A stretch of DNA of 64,000 bases from Hofstenia miamia (lineage: Eukaryota; Xenacoelomorpha; Acoela), in contig SCFE01000011.1 of NCBI GenBank assembly GCA_004352715.1, positions 985,800 through 1,049,799 on the forward strand, written 5' to 3'. Shown here piece by piece: positions 45,340 to 56,500 of the stretch (the first letter of the stretch is position 1; each line of letters begins with the position of its first letter). The translations under genes were made by a program, and so were the position numbers. Below the pieces are notes generated by a model that was not told the DNA's origin, made no database searches, and saw nothing but the letters and a program-made list of their open reading frames with translations.

Positions 45340-45723
45340 CGTAAGTTATTATCTCTCAGCTTCGAAAAATTCCACAACTAAATAATGCGATAATTAACTT
45401 GTACGTGGATTTCCTGTCGGATAGATGTCAATTCACAACAATTGATTGTCAAATGTCCACAATACTCTTCACAAATTGTGGAGTTCCTCAAGGCACTATC
45501 AATGGTCCACCATTTTTTAATGTTACTTATGATGATCTGGACTCATCAATACCTAACACCATCATGGTTAAGTTTGCAGACGATAACAATCTCATTATAG
45601 GTATCAAGTCTGATTTTGATCCTACAACAGAACTGATGGAATATGTGCAAAACTGGTGCTATGAGCATAATTTCAGACTTAATGTTGATAAGACAAAGCA
45701 ACTGATTATTCCATTGAAGGTAA
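45340..45723 (+). pseudogene. LINE reverse transcriptase fragment ending in gap
   Basis: The plus frame from about 45375 reads LYVDFLSDRCQFTTIDCQMS, then CGVPQGTINGPPFFNVTYDD, VKFADDNNLIIGIKSDF and WCYEHNFRLNVDKTKQLI. It contains RT motif B (GVPQGT.nGP), motif C (FADD, both Asp intact), and the following 'W...n...Nv.KTk.l' block. The upstream half with motif A is absent; downstream is the gap 45724-46404. It is related to the RT at 26 kb (GCSQGTVEGP). The visible part is uninterrupted, so the copy is younger than the others. Confidence 0.8.
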
Positions 45724-46404
45724 NNNNNNNNNNNNNNNNNNNNNNNNNNNNNNNNNNNNNNNNNNNNNNNNNNNNNNNNNNNNNNNNNNNNNNNNNNNNN
45801 NNNNNNNNNNNNNNNNNNNNNNNNNNNNNNNNNNNNNNNNNNNNNNNNNNNNNNNNNNNNNNNNNNNNNNNNNNNNNNNNNNNNNNNNNNNNNNNNNNNN
45901 NNNNNNNNNNNNNNNNNNNNNNNNNNNNNNNNNNNNNNNNNNNNNNNNNNNNNNNNNNNNNNNNNNNNNNNNNNNNNNNNNNNNNNNNNNNNNNNNNNNN
46001 NNNNNNNNNNNNNNNNNNNNNNNNNNNNNNNNNNNNNNNNNNNNNNNNNNNNNNNNNNNNNNNNNNNNNNNNNNNNNNNNNNNNNNNNNNNNNNNNNNNN
46101 NNNNNNNNNNNNNNNNNNNNNNNNNNNNNNNNNNNNNNNNNNNNNNNNNNNNNNNNNNNNNNNNNNNNNNNNNNNNNNNNNNNNNNNNNNNNNNNNNNNN
46201 NNNNNNNNNNNNNNNNNNNNNNNNNNNNNNNNNNNNNNNNNNNNNNNNNNNNNNNNNNNNNNNNNNNNNNNNNNNNNNNNNNNNNNNNNNNNNNNNNNNN
46301 NNNNNNNNNNNNNNNNNNNNNNNNNNNNNNNNNNNNNNNNNNNNNNNNNNNNNNNNNNNNNNNNNNNNNNNNNNNNNNNNNNNNNNNNNNNNNNNNNNNN
46401 NNNN

Positions 46405-46610
46405 ATCAGGTTGGGTAGAGACTATATATCATTTTTGTTGGGTTGAGTTGGGTAAGGTCGAGAAAACTTTAATCCGTTTCCAGGGCTTGGTTGGGTTAGG
46501 TCACATTTTCACTGCATTGAATGGAGTTGGACCAAAGTCAATTTTGTTGTGTTTGGGCTATATTTTTAAGAAAGCTTAATTCGAAATTATTCGAAGTTAT
46601 TTCGTAAGTT
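46405..46610. repeat. GGGTTGGGT-rich repeat, copy 2, with deletion
   Basis: Bases 46405-46579 match 44628-44803. The sequence then continues with GAAATTATTCGAAGTTATTT, which matches 45328-45355, i.e. about 520 bp present after copy 1 are missing here. Confidence 0.75.
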
Positions 46611-47074
46611 GCTAAGTTTAATAAAAGTATTTTACTAAAAATCATTGAAAACTTCAATGTCTATATCGAAAGCAAATATTTACTTAAATATTTTTCAAAT
46701 TCAAACTTGAAAAACATTTTTTAGATAGAAGCCAATTTCCTAAATTTCAGACAAAGAATTGTTTATTTAAGGTGACGACTAAAAATTATTCAACATTGAA
46801 TAAACAACGCGGCCGCTCACTTAGATTGCGGGCAGAGCATTTAAATGAAAACTAGTCAAGCGAATCTAACATACACTTTGTAATGAATTCTCTTGAGACA
46901 TAAAGTTTTCTAGTATTTACATTAGTATGTGTGTACTTCTCATCCACAAGACTTTTCACTGTTAGTCTTGAAATATACTTATTAAAGGTATAAACATGGC
47001 ATTTTATAAAATTTTAGCAATAATTTAAGAAATTGCATTTAATTGGTATTTCAAATTTTACTATAAATATTCAG
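46611..47074. other. AT-rich stretch, nothing supported
   Basis: No supported feature. Confidence 0.4.
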
Positions 47075-47252
47075 ACCACTAATATACCGTCTGCAGTGGA
47101 AATTTTATATCACGCATTTTCCAGAATTTCAAAGCCATTAAAATATAGTTTAATGATCCATTTTCTTTTGAGCAAACCTACAGATTTGAAGCAACTGTAT
47201 GCAAAAAATATATCTAATATAATTCATTATAATGCACTTCAGTGGAATAGTG
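47075..47252 (+). CDS. Candidate exon, phased with 50.6 kb
   Basis: Between acceptor AAATATTCAG and donor GTGAAT lie 178 bp: 59 codons plus one base. It reads TTNIPSAVEILYHAFSRISK, then PLKYSLMIHFLLSKPTDLKQ and LYAKNISNIIHYNALQWNS. The sequence is helix-like with good amphipathic character and is the longest spliced-type open stretch in the window. The trailing G joins the GC that starts the exon at 50599 to give Gly. Product not recognised. Confidence 0.52.
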
Positions 47253-47259
47253 GTGAATG

Positions 47260-48118
47260 AATAGAAAATATTAGTTCCTATATGCTAATTAATCTAATGA
47301 TTTCTTATACATTTAACAGCTAATGGATTGTGGTATCCGGCATCTAAGTAAATGATGACTTGTAAAATATATCTTCAATGTTTCCTAACTGTACAGAATT
47401 CAATTTCTATTAAAATTAAATTTCAGTTTTCTTTGAAACGGAAACTACATGCAAAAAATTTCAAATAAATTTACTTTAAAAAATATATATTATGAAATAT
47501 ATTCATACATATACTGTATACTAATGAATTGTGCATATGTGGTTTTTATTTCAGAAAAATCTTAATAATAATTACACATAAAATCTCATGGTGTGTATGC
47601 TTGGAATATTGAATGAGTAGCTCATCATTAAAAAGACATGTTCGGTAAGCAGTAAACTGTGTCTTATGCAAAATATATATAACTTTTATGATGAAACAAC
47701 AAATGTCTTTAATACTTTAATCATTTCGTTTTTTAATAGTGATATTATTTGCTTGAGTACAAAGATTGGCAAGGATAGAAAAACTAGATGCAACGCCTCG
47801 CCCAACCAAACGCAAAACGTCTTGAGCCCTGTTCTGATCGGAATCATTTAAACTATATCATAAATCGATCTGTTTTAGGCCAATTGATCAGAGCCATTAC
47901 TGAGAAAAACTTCTTCGTTCTTAATGTTTGCTAGATAAACACTTATTGAATAACAATTTAAGTTAACAGACAGCTATATATAAGCTGCAATTATCAATAT
48001 AATCGGGAAAACGTCTCTAAATAACTAATCAGTAATGGTCTTGCAATTTATTCATCACATTTTTCCAAAATTTTCCACAATTACTTTACTTCATTTCAAG
48101 GCAATTGTTCATGGTGTC
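47260..48118. other. AT-rich stretch, nothing supported
   Basis: No supported feature. Confidence 0.4.
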
Positions 48119-48360
48119 TCACCATCTCTTTGAAAGCGAACATATCAACATAGTTATGTCTGGTGAATAGGATGCTAGTATTAGGACAGCAACATTGTTG
48201 TCACGAAAGTAGAACTTCAGTTTCTCGTGATGCATGAGAACAAGTTTTTTCATGTTGACACATTGAGTCCGGAATCGTTCATCTAACAAGAGCCAGAACG
48301 TCGCACTCCATGTCAACAGAGCTTTATTTCTGGTTGTTTTGTTTTCCATTACTAGGAAAA
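48119..48360 (-). pseudogene. Mariner-type transposase fragment
   Basis: The minus frame reads MKKLVLMHHEKLKFYFRDNN, then VAVLILASYSPDITMLICSL. Mariner transposases have 'HHDNAp.H....v..fL...nv.vl..ppYSPDLaP.D.flFp'. Here the second catalytic Asp reads Glu, the third-Asp region is SPDITMLI, and the downstream Asp is lost. Only about 75 codons remain; no TIRs were found. Weak but specific match around YSPD. Confidence 0.55.
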
Positions 48361-49139
48361 AACCATTTCTTTGAGATAACGTTTTTGCTTTGGTAGGAAA
48401 GTTGATGAGAGAACTCTGAAAATCCTATAAGCCATCGGCGCCAACGTCTGGATCTTCGTGCATGCTAATTGAAATTAAGGGCCTAGATTCTATTCTGTCA
48501 TCACTGACTTTCGAACTACTGCCAACAAAATCACGGGTTTACGCTCAATATTTTTTAAGAGCTTTTATATTTTTTAAACATTTCTCTATGTGATGATGTC
48601 TCTCAATGTACCACGCTGCACTCAATTCCATTATACCCTTTACTTCATATGAACCAACTTCCATATTCAGTGAAAATCAATAAAAACATATTCAATCACA
48701 ATTCAAGTTCTAAGGATCATTTGAAAAAATTGCAAGACGATTGCTGATTAATTGTGTAAGTGCATGACGATTCATTGCATAAATCCTTCATAACTTACCA
48801 TTTTTGTTCAATAAAGATTTAATAAAACGAATATTTTTTGTAAAATGGCCCAAAAAATTAAAACTTAGAAATGTAGAAATAATTTTCAACAAATTGCTTT
48901 TAATTCTATAAGATTTATTCGCACTGTTACGAAATTATTATTTTTCGATACTTCGGCCCAAGCCTATGTCCAGTTCTGCTTGAATTCCTCATGTGATATG
49001 TTGTAGTAAGGGAATAGGGCAGGGTTGTACTCCTAAATAATTAATAAGGGGCTCTAAACTTAAGTACAGTATTTTTATGCTATGTTTTGTCCAAATTTAA
49101 TTTCACAACAAATATAATTTAACACCCACACCGTAATAT

Positions 49140-49330
49140 ATCATTATCAAGAGGGGCTGCGCCCCCAATCAAGTTTAACGAGGTGGGCTGAGCCCCCTGA
49201 TCACCCCCTCGAGTATACGATTGGAAGAGGGATTCATTAACCTTAAACAGCCTGTGGACTTTTATAAAATTTTGATGGTCCTATAAAAAAATTTTAAGCA
49301 CTTATACTTCAATCTGAAAGTACCCGCGAC
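49140..49330. other. GC-rich MITE debris
   Basis: Hairpin-forming blocks GGGGCTGCGCCCCC and GGGCTGAGCCCCC, then a GCGCACGCACGCC block near 49,345, resemble degenerate hAT MITE ends. Boundaries not resolved. Confidence 0.3.
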
Positions 49331-49700
49331 CTCTGACTTTGCGCACGCACGCCTTAATGGGTTTGGAATATCTTTGCACATATCAAGAAACAGTCAAAGT
49401 TCTTTGTTACCTCCATGGACTGAAAAACTTAGAAATACATGAACACTAGGTATGGAGAAAATTATTTTTCAAAATTCGAAATTTTCAAAAAATAAATAGT
49501 TAATCTACTCAACAATCTCTGCCACAGCAATAATCTTTAATAGACATTTTCAACATTGCTTTTAATGTATGCTCCCCAATAGACTTACATATGCCCCACG
49601 ATTTTCAAATTTGGAAATAGGTTGAATCTAGACAGACCTTGGCCAGAGGACTTAGTGTCGAAGCAGAAGTTCGCTGAGGTGAACATATACAAGAGCAACA

Positions 49701-49871
49701 GTGATTCTAGTGAACAACAGAACACAGTTAAACTATATCTCTATTTACAGATGCTTGGTTGTCTTATATACAATGCGTATTTACAATATTTACAAACATG
49801 AAAACAACTAGTCAACACGAAAATAGCATGATCTGGCCGATAAATAACAACAACTACCGACTGATGTTACA
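49701..49871 (-). repeat. 170-bp dispersed repeat, copy 2
   Basis: Homologous to 30994-31163 with abrupt ends at the same bases. Confidence 0.6.
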
Positions 49872-49949
49872 TTAGCTTGAAATGAGTGTGGAGTACACAT
49901 ATTCATCAAGTAAACATGCTCATAAATGAAACTAATAGATAAATTTAAG

Positions 49950-50542
49950 TGGAACCAAGGCCTACTTTAATCACGGCCTGGCGATTTGCAGTACAAAAAA
50001 CGAAAAATAGCAATAAATACTCTTGCAAGTAGGGAATTAGTGTAAATTTTTGTCCAAATATGCAATACAAAGAATATAAAAAATTCCCATCAAATTTGTG
50101 GAATTACAACCATTGCATTTGCTTGGCAATAAAAAAGGGTTCTTCAAACAATTAAAGGCTTTCACAAGCAAAGAAGTAAGTTAAATTTCTAGAAATATTT
50201 CATCTCAAAGTAGAAAGGTTAGAGCCACATTCTTGCTTGTCTATATCTATATTCACTGATTTTTATGAAGTCAAATCATAAATTTTGATATGCATAAAGA
50301 TGATTGTTTATTGTTAATGGCCTCGTTATATTTGAGGGTGGTTTTTGCAATTTTCAAAGAAGCAAATCGCTCCAAAAGGTGCATAGATGTGTACAATAGC
50401 TAATTCCTTGATTTGGTTACTTAAAATTATTTGTTGCATCAAATCTTGGTCTGCGGCGAAGTGTGTTTGTGGCCTCATTTTTGTTAATTTTACTGCAAAT
50501 CGCCAGGCCGTGATTACAGTAGGCCTTGGTGGAACTAAAAGG
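49950..50542. repeat. About 45-bp inverted repeats about 500 bp apart
   Basis: GTGGAACCAAGGCCTACTTT...CCTGGCGATTTGCAGTA at 49951-49996 recurs inverted at 50495-50541. This looks like the TIRs of a MITE of about 590 bp. The minus strand of the right arm and beyond is open (RPTVITAWRFAVKLTKMR, then THFAADQDLMQQ), preceded by a good acceptor-like TACCTTTTAG, so an exon origin is not excluded. A relative lies at 15125-15240. Confidence 0.45.
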
Positions 50543-50598
50543 TACAAAAACATTTCTTCGTTTTTGTGAAAAGAAAATTAAAATTTAGAATGTTACAG

Positions 50599-50720
50599 GC
50601 AGTAGCTTGAAAATGGCAAGTGATTTAAATAATATTATAACATCAATATTTGACGGATTAATTGAAAGCATCGACAAATATAATGTTAGGGGATTAACTG
50701 CGATGATCTTCAGTGGCCCA
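50599..50720 (+). CDS. Candidate exon, phased with 47.1 kb
   Basis: Between acceptor ATGTTACAG and consensus donor GTAAGT lie 122 bp: two bases then 40 codons. It reads SSLKMASDLNNIITSIFDGL, then IESIDKYNVRGLTAMIFSGP. The phase continues that of the exon at 47075-47252. Product not recognised. The next exon should start in phase 0. Confidence 0.55.
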
Positions 50721-51135
50721 GTAAGTTGAATAATTTGAACACAAACGATTTGATGGATCATTGTTTACTGAATATCAACACCACATTTTAGAAGGTAATG
50801 AAGCTAGTGATGTATCAGGTACATGTGCAGGGTGTACAAACTCTATCGCTGAACACTAATATCATTTTTAGATTCAATTATCATGAAAACTATAGGAATA
50901 AAGTGATTTTGATTGTCAAAATATAACTATTTTTGGACAATTTAAAAAATAATTATGGTGATATCAATTTTCAGGGTCCATTTTTTAAAATTTTAGTGAC
51001 TCAAGTTCATCAAGCCTGAGTATGTCCCTGTATGAATATACATGTATATTCGTCACTTGAATATTCAGTGTCGCAAATAGCTTAGAAAATACAAAATTTC
51101 TCTGGAGAAATTTCATGGATTTTTCCAAAATGTAG

Positions 51136-51234
51136 GAAGGTCCAATATTGAGACGTCAGAAAATGAATATTTCCCTAAGGATGACCTTTCAAATTTACCT
51201 GAGTTGCTTGCAGGATGAAATAACAAATGATTGA
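51136..51234 (+). CDS. Candidate terminal exon
   Basis: After acceptor AAAATGTAG two frames are open. Phase 0, expected from the exon ending at 50720, gives EGPILRRQKMNISLRMTFQI, then YLSCLQDEITND and a stop. The other frame gives RSNIETSENEYFPKDDLSNL then a stop. A 27-bp candidate exon (50797-50823) may lie between. No AATAAA lies close downstream. Confidence 0.35.
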   Translation, partial: EGPILRRQKMNISLRMTFQIYLSCLQDEITND

Positions 51235-52685
51235 ATTTGAAATTTGACAATATATTAATACAATGTATCTACTTTTGTGTATTTAACTATATATAGAAAT
51301 ATGGTATAAACAATTTTTCATGAGTTTCTTATTTCAGTGTTTTAAAGAGATGTGACATTCAATTGAATTATAACTACAATGAGTTCGTTAACTTTAATGC
51401 TTTGGTGATTATTTCCAAGTAAACACTATCCATTAGAATTTGTTCAGAATAGTGAATTACGATGTCAACTAATTTGATTTTATTTGCATAGGAAAGCTTT
51501 TCTTGCTAAGAAGTTAATTAATAAGCAGAAAATAGAGCAATAAATTAGAACTATTGATTTATTAAAATAAAAGCAATTATTTAGTTGTTTTCTGTCTGTC
51601 GGAAGTAAAATTGACAGAAAAATCGAAGTTCAAATTTAGACGAGGAATATTAAATTTGTTTATTAAACGAAAACAAACGTTATACTAAAAATGCGCACAG
51701 TGTTTTTTCAATAAAAACGCAATTTTTATCAAATTAAATGCTTATATAATTAGTTTTAGAATATGAAGTGATTATTGAAAAAGATATTGATGTATAAATT
51801 GCAGAAATTTATAATTTAATTTGGATTAGACTTAATTATTTGGAAAATTTGGGTGTCAAAATAGAATAATAAGTATATGATTTAGTGTTTTTAGGCCTTA
51901 AAAATTCCAACGCAATAGCTGTATCTTGGGATGAACTACAACAAAAAATAACAGTAATATTTTTTAATAGTTTTTGTATATAAACTATAATTCAATTAAA
52001 AGCTTGTGATTTTTGAAGAATTAATATTTTAGAATTAAAAAAACTTCATTTGCCTAAATCTTAAAGAAATTTATGCAAAAATTTATTTTTTATTTAATCC
52101 TTCTGAACTTCGAATGAAACTTAATTACTAATTCCATCCACGTTTTACTATCAACACCTTACAATTTAATAAGTAACTGTGCTTAATAGTGATAAGTGAT
52201 TTGGCGCCACAATCAAATCACCATAACTTCATTTCGTTCTGCGTCTCTTTTCTTTTGATAGAAAACTAATTATCTTGTAAGAGAAGAATTTAATTTGTCC
52301 ATTTCAATAGCCTATGGTTTATTCAATTTTCAGCAAAATAATGCAATTAAAACAATTGCTTCATAATAATCTTTGACAAAAGGTTTCCATTCTATTTAGA
52401 TTATGTCTGCAGGAAATAGTGTTGCTGTGGTTAAATGAGTTCAAAGTATCTAATTATGCCCTATATCAAGTACTTTCTGATGGAATACTTCATTCAGAGT
52501 TATAATCTAACTAGCATTTTCTTCTTTATTTCTCGTAGATAATTTTTTATGAAATTTGTCACAGATTATTTCAATTTAATGATCAAAAACCTAATCATGT
52601 CATTTATGTTAAGTTGTATTAAAATTCATAAAATAGGAAATTCAAAGTCGCCAAGAAAAAATTTTCCTTAAATAACTACTAAGGC
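51235..52685. other. AT-rich stretch, nothing supported
   Basis: No supported feature. Confidence 0.45.
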
Positions 52686-52689
52686 CTAA

Positions 52690-52732
52690 ACAACCCTAAT
52701 CCTAACTCTAACACAAATCTTAACCCTAATCA
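52690..52732 (-). repeat. Degenerate telomere-like repeat
   Basis: CCCTAA, TCCTAA, CTCTAA, then ...CTTAA and CCCTAA occur in near-6-bp register. They look like a decayed interstitial tract of the animal telomere repeat TTAGGG read on the other strand. Confidence 0.45.
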
Positions 52733-53689
52733 CTCAATGCAACCTATCAAACAGATAGGTTTATAATAAACACCTTAACACCTTATAAAGCGGTCAAAAT
52801 ATAGCAAAAAATTGGTTTTATTGCATGTCTTACCAATTTAGTTTTTAATCTTTTATATTTTTATGCATTATTTTATTCTTAAACTAATAAAAATTAATTT
52901 GGATATCTGAAGTGGAGCAAGGTCACATTTCCCCCTTAATTACACATGTAGGTTTATTGCAGTAAAAGTGCAAATGCTTGTTAACAGTTGTTTAGCAATG
53001 CTTTGCTTCTTTTGGTACACAAACAAGTATAAAATCAGAATATTTCTTCGTTGCCCAGCAAAGTGTTGAACCTAACATTTTATGACCATTTATTCAGATT
53101 ATAGTTGTCAAAAATTTATTCATTCCAAAATAGTTGCTGGGAATGAAAATGTGCCAAAACGTTGTTTATGATTGTTTATAATTGTTAAACTTGTTTCCGC
53201 CCTGTGTATATAACCAAATACAAACATGTGAAATGTAGGAGGTGACTAAGTCATTTATAAGGTTGAATTGAATTGGCTCAAAATACTTAATCTTTATCTT
53301 AGTATGATATATAATATAATATAATTCAAAATCACGTTTTCTTAAATTGAACTATGATTACGAATGATTTCCAGTTTGATATTTTTTTAGTTACTTCCTT
53401 GAAAATTAATGAATACCAATTAATTGGAAATTCTCATGAATAAGTTGATATTGATGATCTTAGAAAAAATTAGAAGGTGATCAGTGAATATTTTTATGCG
53501 TTTATTGTTCGTCTAGTAATCGGACTTTTTTCTGGTCTAGAAATTATGTACATATAGTTTAAGTTATACTTATTGATGTTTTAAAAAAGTTTTCGGTTCT
53601 TCATTCGTGAAAGCAGCAACTCATCCTTACAAACTATCTCATCAAAGCATTGCAGAAAGAATCACCTGGATACATTTCACGTATTTAAT
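52733..53689. other. AT-rich stretch, nothing supported
   Basis: No supported feature. Confidence 0.45.
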
Positions 53690-53960
53690 AAGGACCGTAG
53701 CCATTGGGGTTAGGGGGACGAAGATCCCTGGATGGTCAGGCAATCCCTCCTAGACAATAGAGCTAAGAGCAAAATTGACATTGAAAAATAATTTTTTTTA
53801 ATCAAGTTTTGCAAATTTGCTCTCCATAAAGTTGTGAAGTGTGTTTTTAGGGTATATACTTTCAATATTTGCACAACAATTTCGGGTGCTTTGCCTCGCT
53901 TTAGGTCAACTAACTCGATTACTACGAGATGACCTCCGTCGACCTTACAAGGTGTAAGAT
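53690..53960. mobile_element. Degenerate GC-ended MITE
   Basis: GGACCGTAGCCATTGGGG near the left and GACCTCCGTCGACC near the right enclose an interior with GGGTGCTTTGCCTCGC. It is related in layout to 38742-39005 (shared AGAGCTAARAGCAAAAT block). Confidence 0.4.
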
Positions 53961-54580
53961 ATGGCAGGTTTAAATCCCATTTTTGATATGGTGATTATGC
54001 CCGCAATAAATAATTGTAACAATGGCTACTATTGAAAAACAGGAAGAAATATTTAACATGTTTAATACTGGAAACGCAAAAATAATACAGTTTGGTGTTT
54101 GTATCGAAGGGTTTGGCATTTAACATAGCAGTTTTCAATTTGTCGATTTTGAGAAACTTATATCTTGTAGGTTCGCAAATTTTCTTTTTGAATTATTTCC
54201 GTGTTTGTAATTTTATGATATCTTTCAAGCCTCCTTTTCCTGACTTCATAGTTGATTATTCTTTGCAAAAGGTTCCGATTAATTGAATTGCAGTTCTTTA
54301 TTGCATGACGTTTTTCTTTAAGAAGGTTTTCGATTCTTCCAGTTAATTATTATTGACTTAATGAAACTTTTACACTCTTAACTTAATGTTAATAAAATCG
54401 ATTTAATCTTAGTTTCCATGAAATTCACCACTTCATTCACAGTTCTTCTTTACCACTCAATTCTTTTGAGGTCTCTCATAATGGTTATCTGGGGTCATAG
54501 TTATATATATATATATATATATATCACAAACCTACATGATGCAATTATTTGATTAACAAAATCAACTCTCTTTTATAGAT
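53961..54580. other. AT-rich stretch with short (TA)n
   Basis: A TA run lies at 54503-54525. A plus frame (54092-54286) has no motif. Confidence 0.4.
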
Positions 54581-54599
54581 TGAAAATACCCTAGATTTG

Positions 54600-54800
54600 T
54601 GCGTCCCTTTCCGACCATTAATTCCAAGTTAAACCAATGAGTACATAAAAGACAAAGGCTATACACAGTGCACTGTTTCATGCTTAAACTTGAAGAACTA
54701 TTTATTCAGACTGTGATGTGTGACATTTTTGCATCTTATCATCACATGGTAATTTGATCTCTTAAGCAAAAATCCATATGTAAAAGTTTGGCCACCACTG
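54600..54800. mobile_element. Right end of a Tc1-type element or MITE
   Basis: AAAAGTTTGGCCACCACTG ends at 54800 next to TA, a typical Tc1 terminus. The left end was not found. Confidence 0.45.
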
Positions 54801-54808
54801 TATGTATA

Positions 54809-55250
54809 CAGCTGTGGCAAAAATAATAGAACACTCACAGTATTTTCATGAAATTAGTGATATAAAATGACGATAACAAATTATTACTCTTCGTACATTT
54901 AATTTATTATTAAAGTAAAATGACAATCATAAAGTCAACATTTAATTAATGCTTAGCAGGATAATCCTTCTGTTGAAAGGCAGTCAATTTCATTGTTCGA
55001 TCATCTGCAGATGCTGATTTGTGAGATGCATCTCAATTCTTTCTACAATCGCGCTCATTAAATAGAGAGTTTTCAAAATATTTGCAATTTTTACTTGTGA
55101 ATATCCAACATTCCAAAGTGCTTTAATCTGATCATGTTTAAGCATGCTTAGATCCCAGTTTCTAACCATTCTGCACAAAAATTAGCAGTAATTGGGTTAC
55201 AGCATATGGAGCAAACAATAAATGAAACTTTTGCTCATCTGGCCACAACC
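54809..55250 (-). pseudogene. Tc1 remnant: TIR and N-terminal DNA-binding region
   Basis: A TIR, CAGCTGTGGCAAAAATAATA, starts at 54809 next to TA. The minus strand at 55178-54990 encodes DQIKALWNVGYSQVKIANIL, a paired-like helix-turn-helix, then in another frame SASADDRTMKLTAFQQ, the Tc1 'GRPr..s..ddR.l.r' linker. The catalytic domain is missing, so this is an internally deleted copy. A further minus frame at 55407-55162 (NHWLWPDEQKFH) may be a displaced Tc1 scrap. Confidence 0.6.
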
Positions 55251-55485
55251 AATGATTTGCAACAAATATAGTACCTTTCAACAAGTAGGAACGCTTTTGC
55301 AAAAAATGAATTTGAATAATAAAGCTCAATACACTTATACGGCTTTTACTATTAAATATGATTAATATTTTTAAAAAACTAATAGGTGCTCTTATATTTT
55401 TCGTCAAATATCATTGTCTTTTTTAAATGGGCTAATCACGTATGTTGCTAAAGAATGATGTAAACTAATACCAAATGGTGCGCAT

Positions 55486-55779
55486 ATGATTTCACTTCCA
55501 TATCTAGATCTTCTTTCCATTAATTGTAGGCTTTTGTATTTACCGTTGACTTATTCATCTATACTTATCCTCAGCATCTATATAAGACACCAAAGAAATG
55601 ATCATGAGATTCAACTTATGATCAACAAGACTACCTTGGAACTCACTCTCGAAAGCCCTAGAGTACATATTGTTCTAATGGGAGATGTGAGTAACAAACG
55701 AATCGTGAGTGTTGAAAGATTTGGAACAGAGAGTTGCTTTGATGAGTCCACATTTAAACCATCAAATAAGCAATTGGAT
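55486..55779 (+). pseudogene. LINE endonuclease, first part
   Basis: The plus frame reads ILILSIYIRHQRNDHEIQLM, then VHIVLMGDVSNKRIVSVERF and CFDESTFKPSNKQLD. This follows APE endonucleases of non-LTR elements: 'iYRpp.s......', 'GDFN....' (here GDVSN) and the 'T......LD' block. It is interrupted at 55780 by a hAT MITE and continues at 56103. Confidence 0.6.
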
Positions 55780-56102
55780 CAAGGTTGGAAGCTGGGCAGG
55801 ATTTTCTAACCCGACCTGCAATTCCACAATTCGACACGATCTGCAACCCGCGTCACACAATTTGACCCAATCCGCAACCCGCAAGAATGTCATCAACCCG
55901 CAACGACCCCCATCACTTTTCGTCCAAAAGCAGAAAGCAAAGAATAAAATCAATCCACAGAAAAAACATTTAGTCAAAAAAAATGAAAACTTCTTCAAAA
56001 TTATGAAATTTTCAAAAAGACCAAACCCGACCCGCCACCGGCACACATGCACTTCAAAACAACCCGACCCGCGCGGCTTGACCCGATCCACTTCCAACTG
56101 TG
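55780..56102. mobile_element. 323-bp hAT MITE with perfect TSD
   Basis: Ends CAAGGTTGGAAG and inverted CACAGTTGGAAG are flanked by identical 8-bp repeats AATTGGAT (55772-55779, 56103-56110). CCCGACCCG/CAACCCGC subterminal repeats lie at both ends. Open frames on both strands across it come from the GC-rich repeats and are not genes. Confidence 0.85.
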
Positions 56103-56500
56103 AATTGGATGTTATTTATGTATCTGATCGGCCGCTGTATGCTGCTGAATCTAGCACTCCTTTTGGAGAAGAGTATTATTCTGCACCCGAAAGTAACCTA
56201 CCACAATAAAGTATGACACTCATTTAGCTTTGAAATGAATTATGACTGTATTAACAAAGAAAATTTGAAGCATAATTTGAATTGACATACTGCTACATCT
56301 TTATGTATCCTCAAGATGATATCAAAGAGGTTGTTAAGACCTTTGAATGCTATCTAGAATTTGTATTTGAAGGAGGTATTACGACGAAGTCAATATATGT
56401 AACGCAAATTGCAACTCGTATAGTCGATTATCATCATCTCAAAAAACTATTTCGGCTGAAAAAGAGATGGAACTCAATAATAGCGCCTTAAAAAATAAAA
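56103..56500 (+). pseudogene. LINE endonuclease end and linker
   Basis: The frame continues in register from the first part after removing the MITE and one TSD copy: VIYVSDRPLYAAESSTPFGE, the 'LDlI.vsd......v..PfG.SDH' end of the endonuclease with SDH lost. A further frame at 56282-56491 (DDIKEVVKTFECYLEFVF) is probably the linker before the RT, which is absent. Confidence 0.55.

Noticed and set aside
55709-56209. 166-codon plus frame and 111-codon minus frame over 55.7-56.2 kb
   Set aside because: Both run through a GC-rich hAT MITE; the real coding signal is the interrupted LINE endonuclease.
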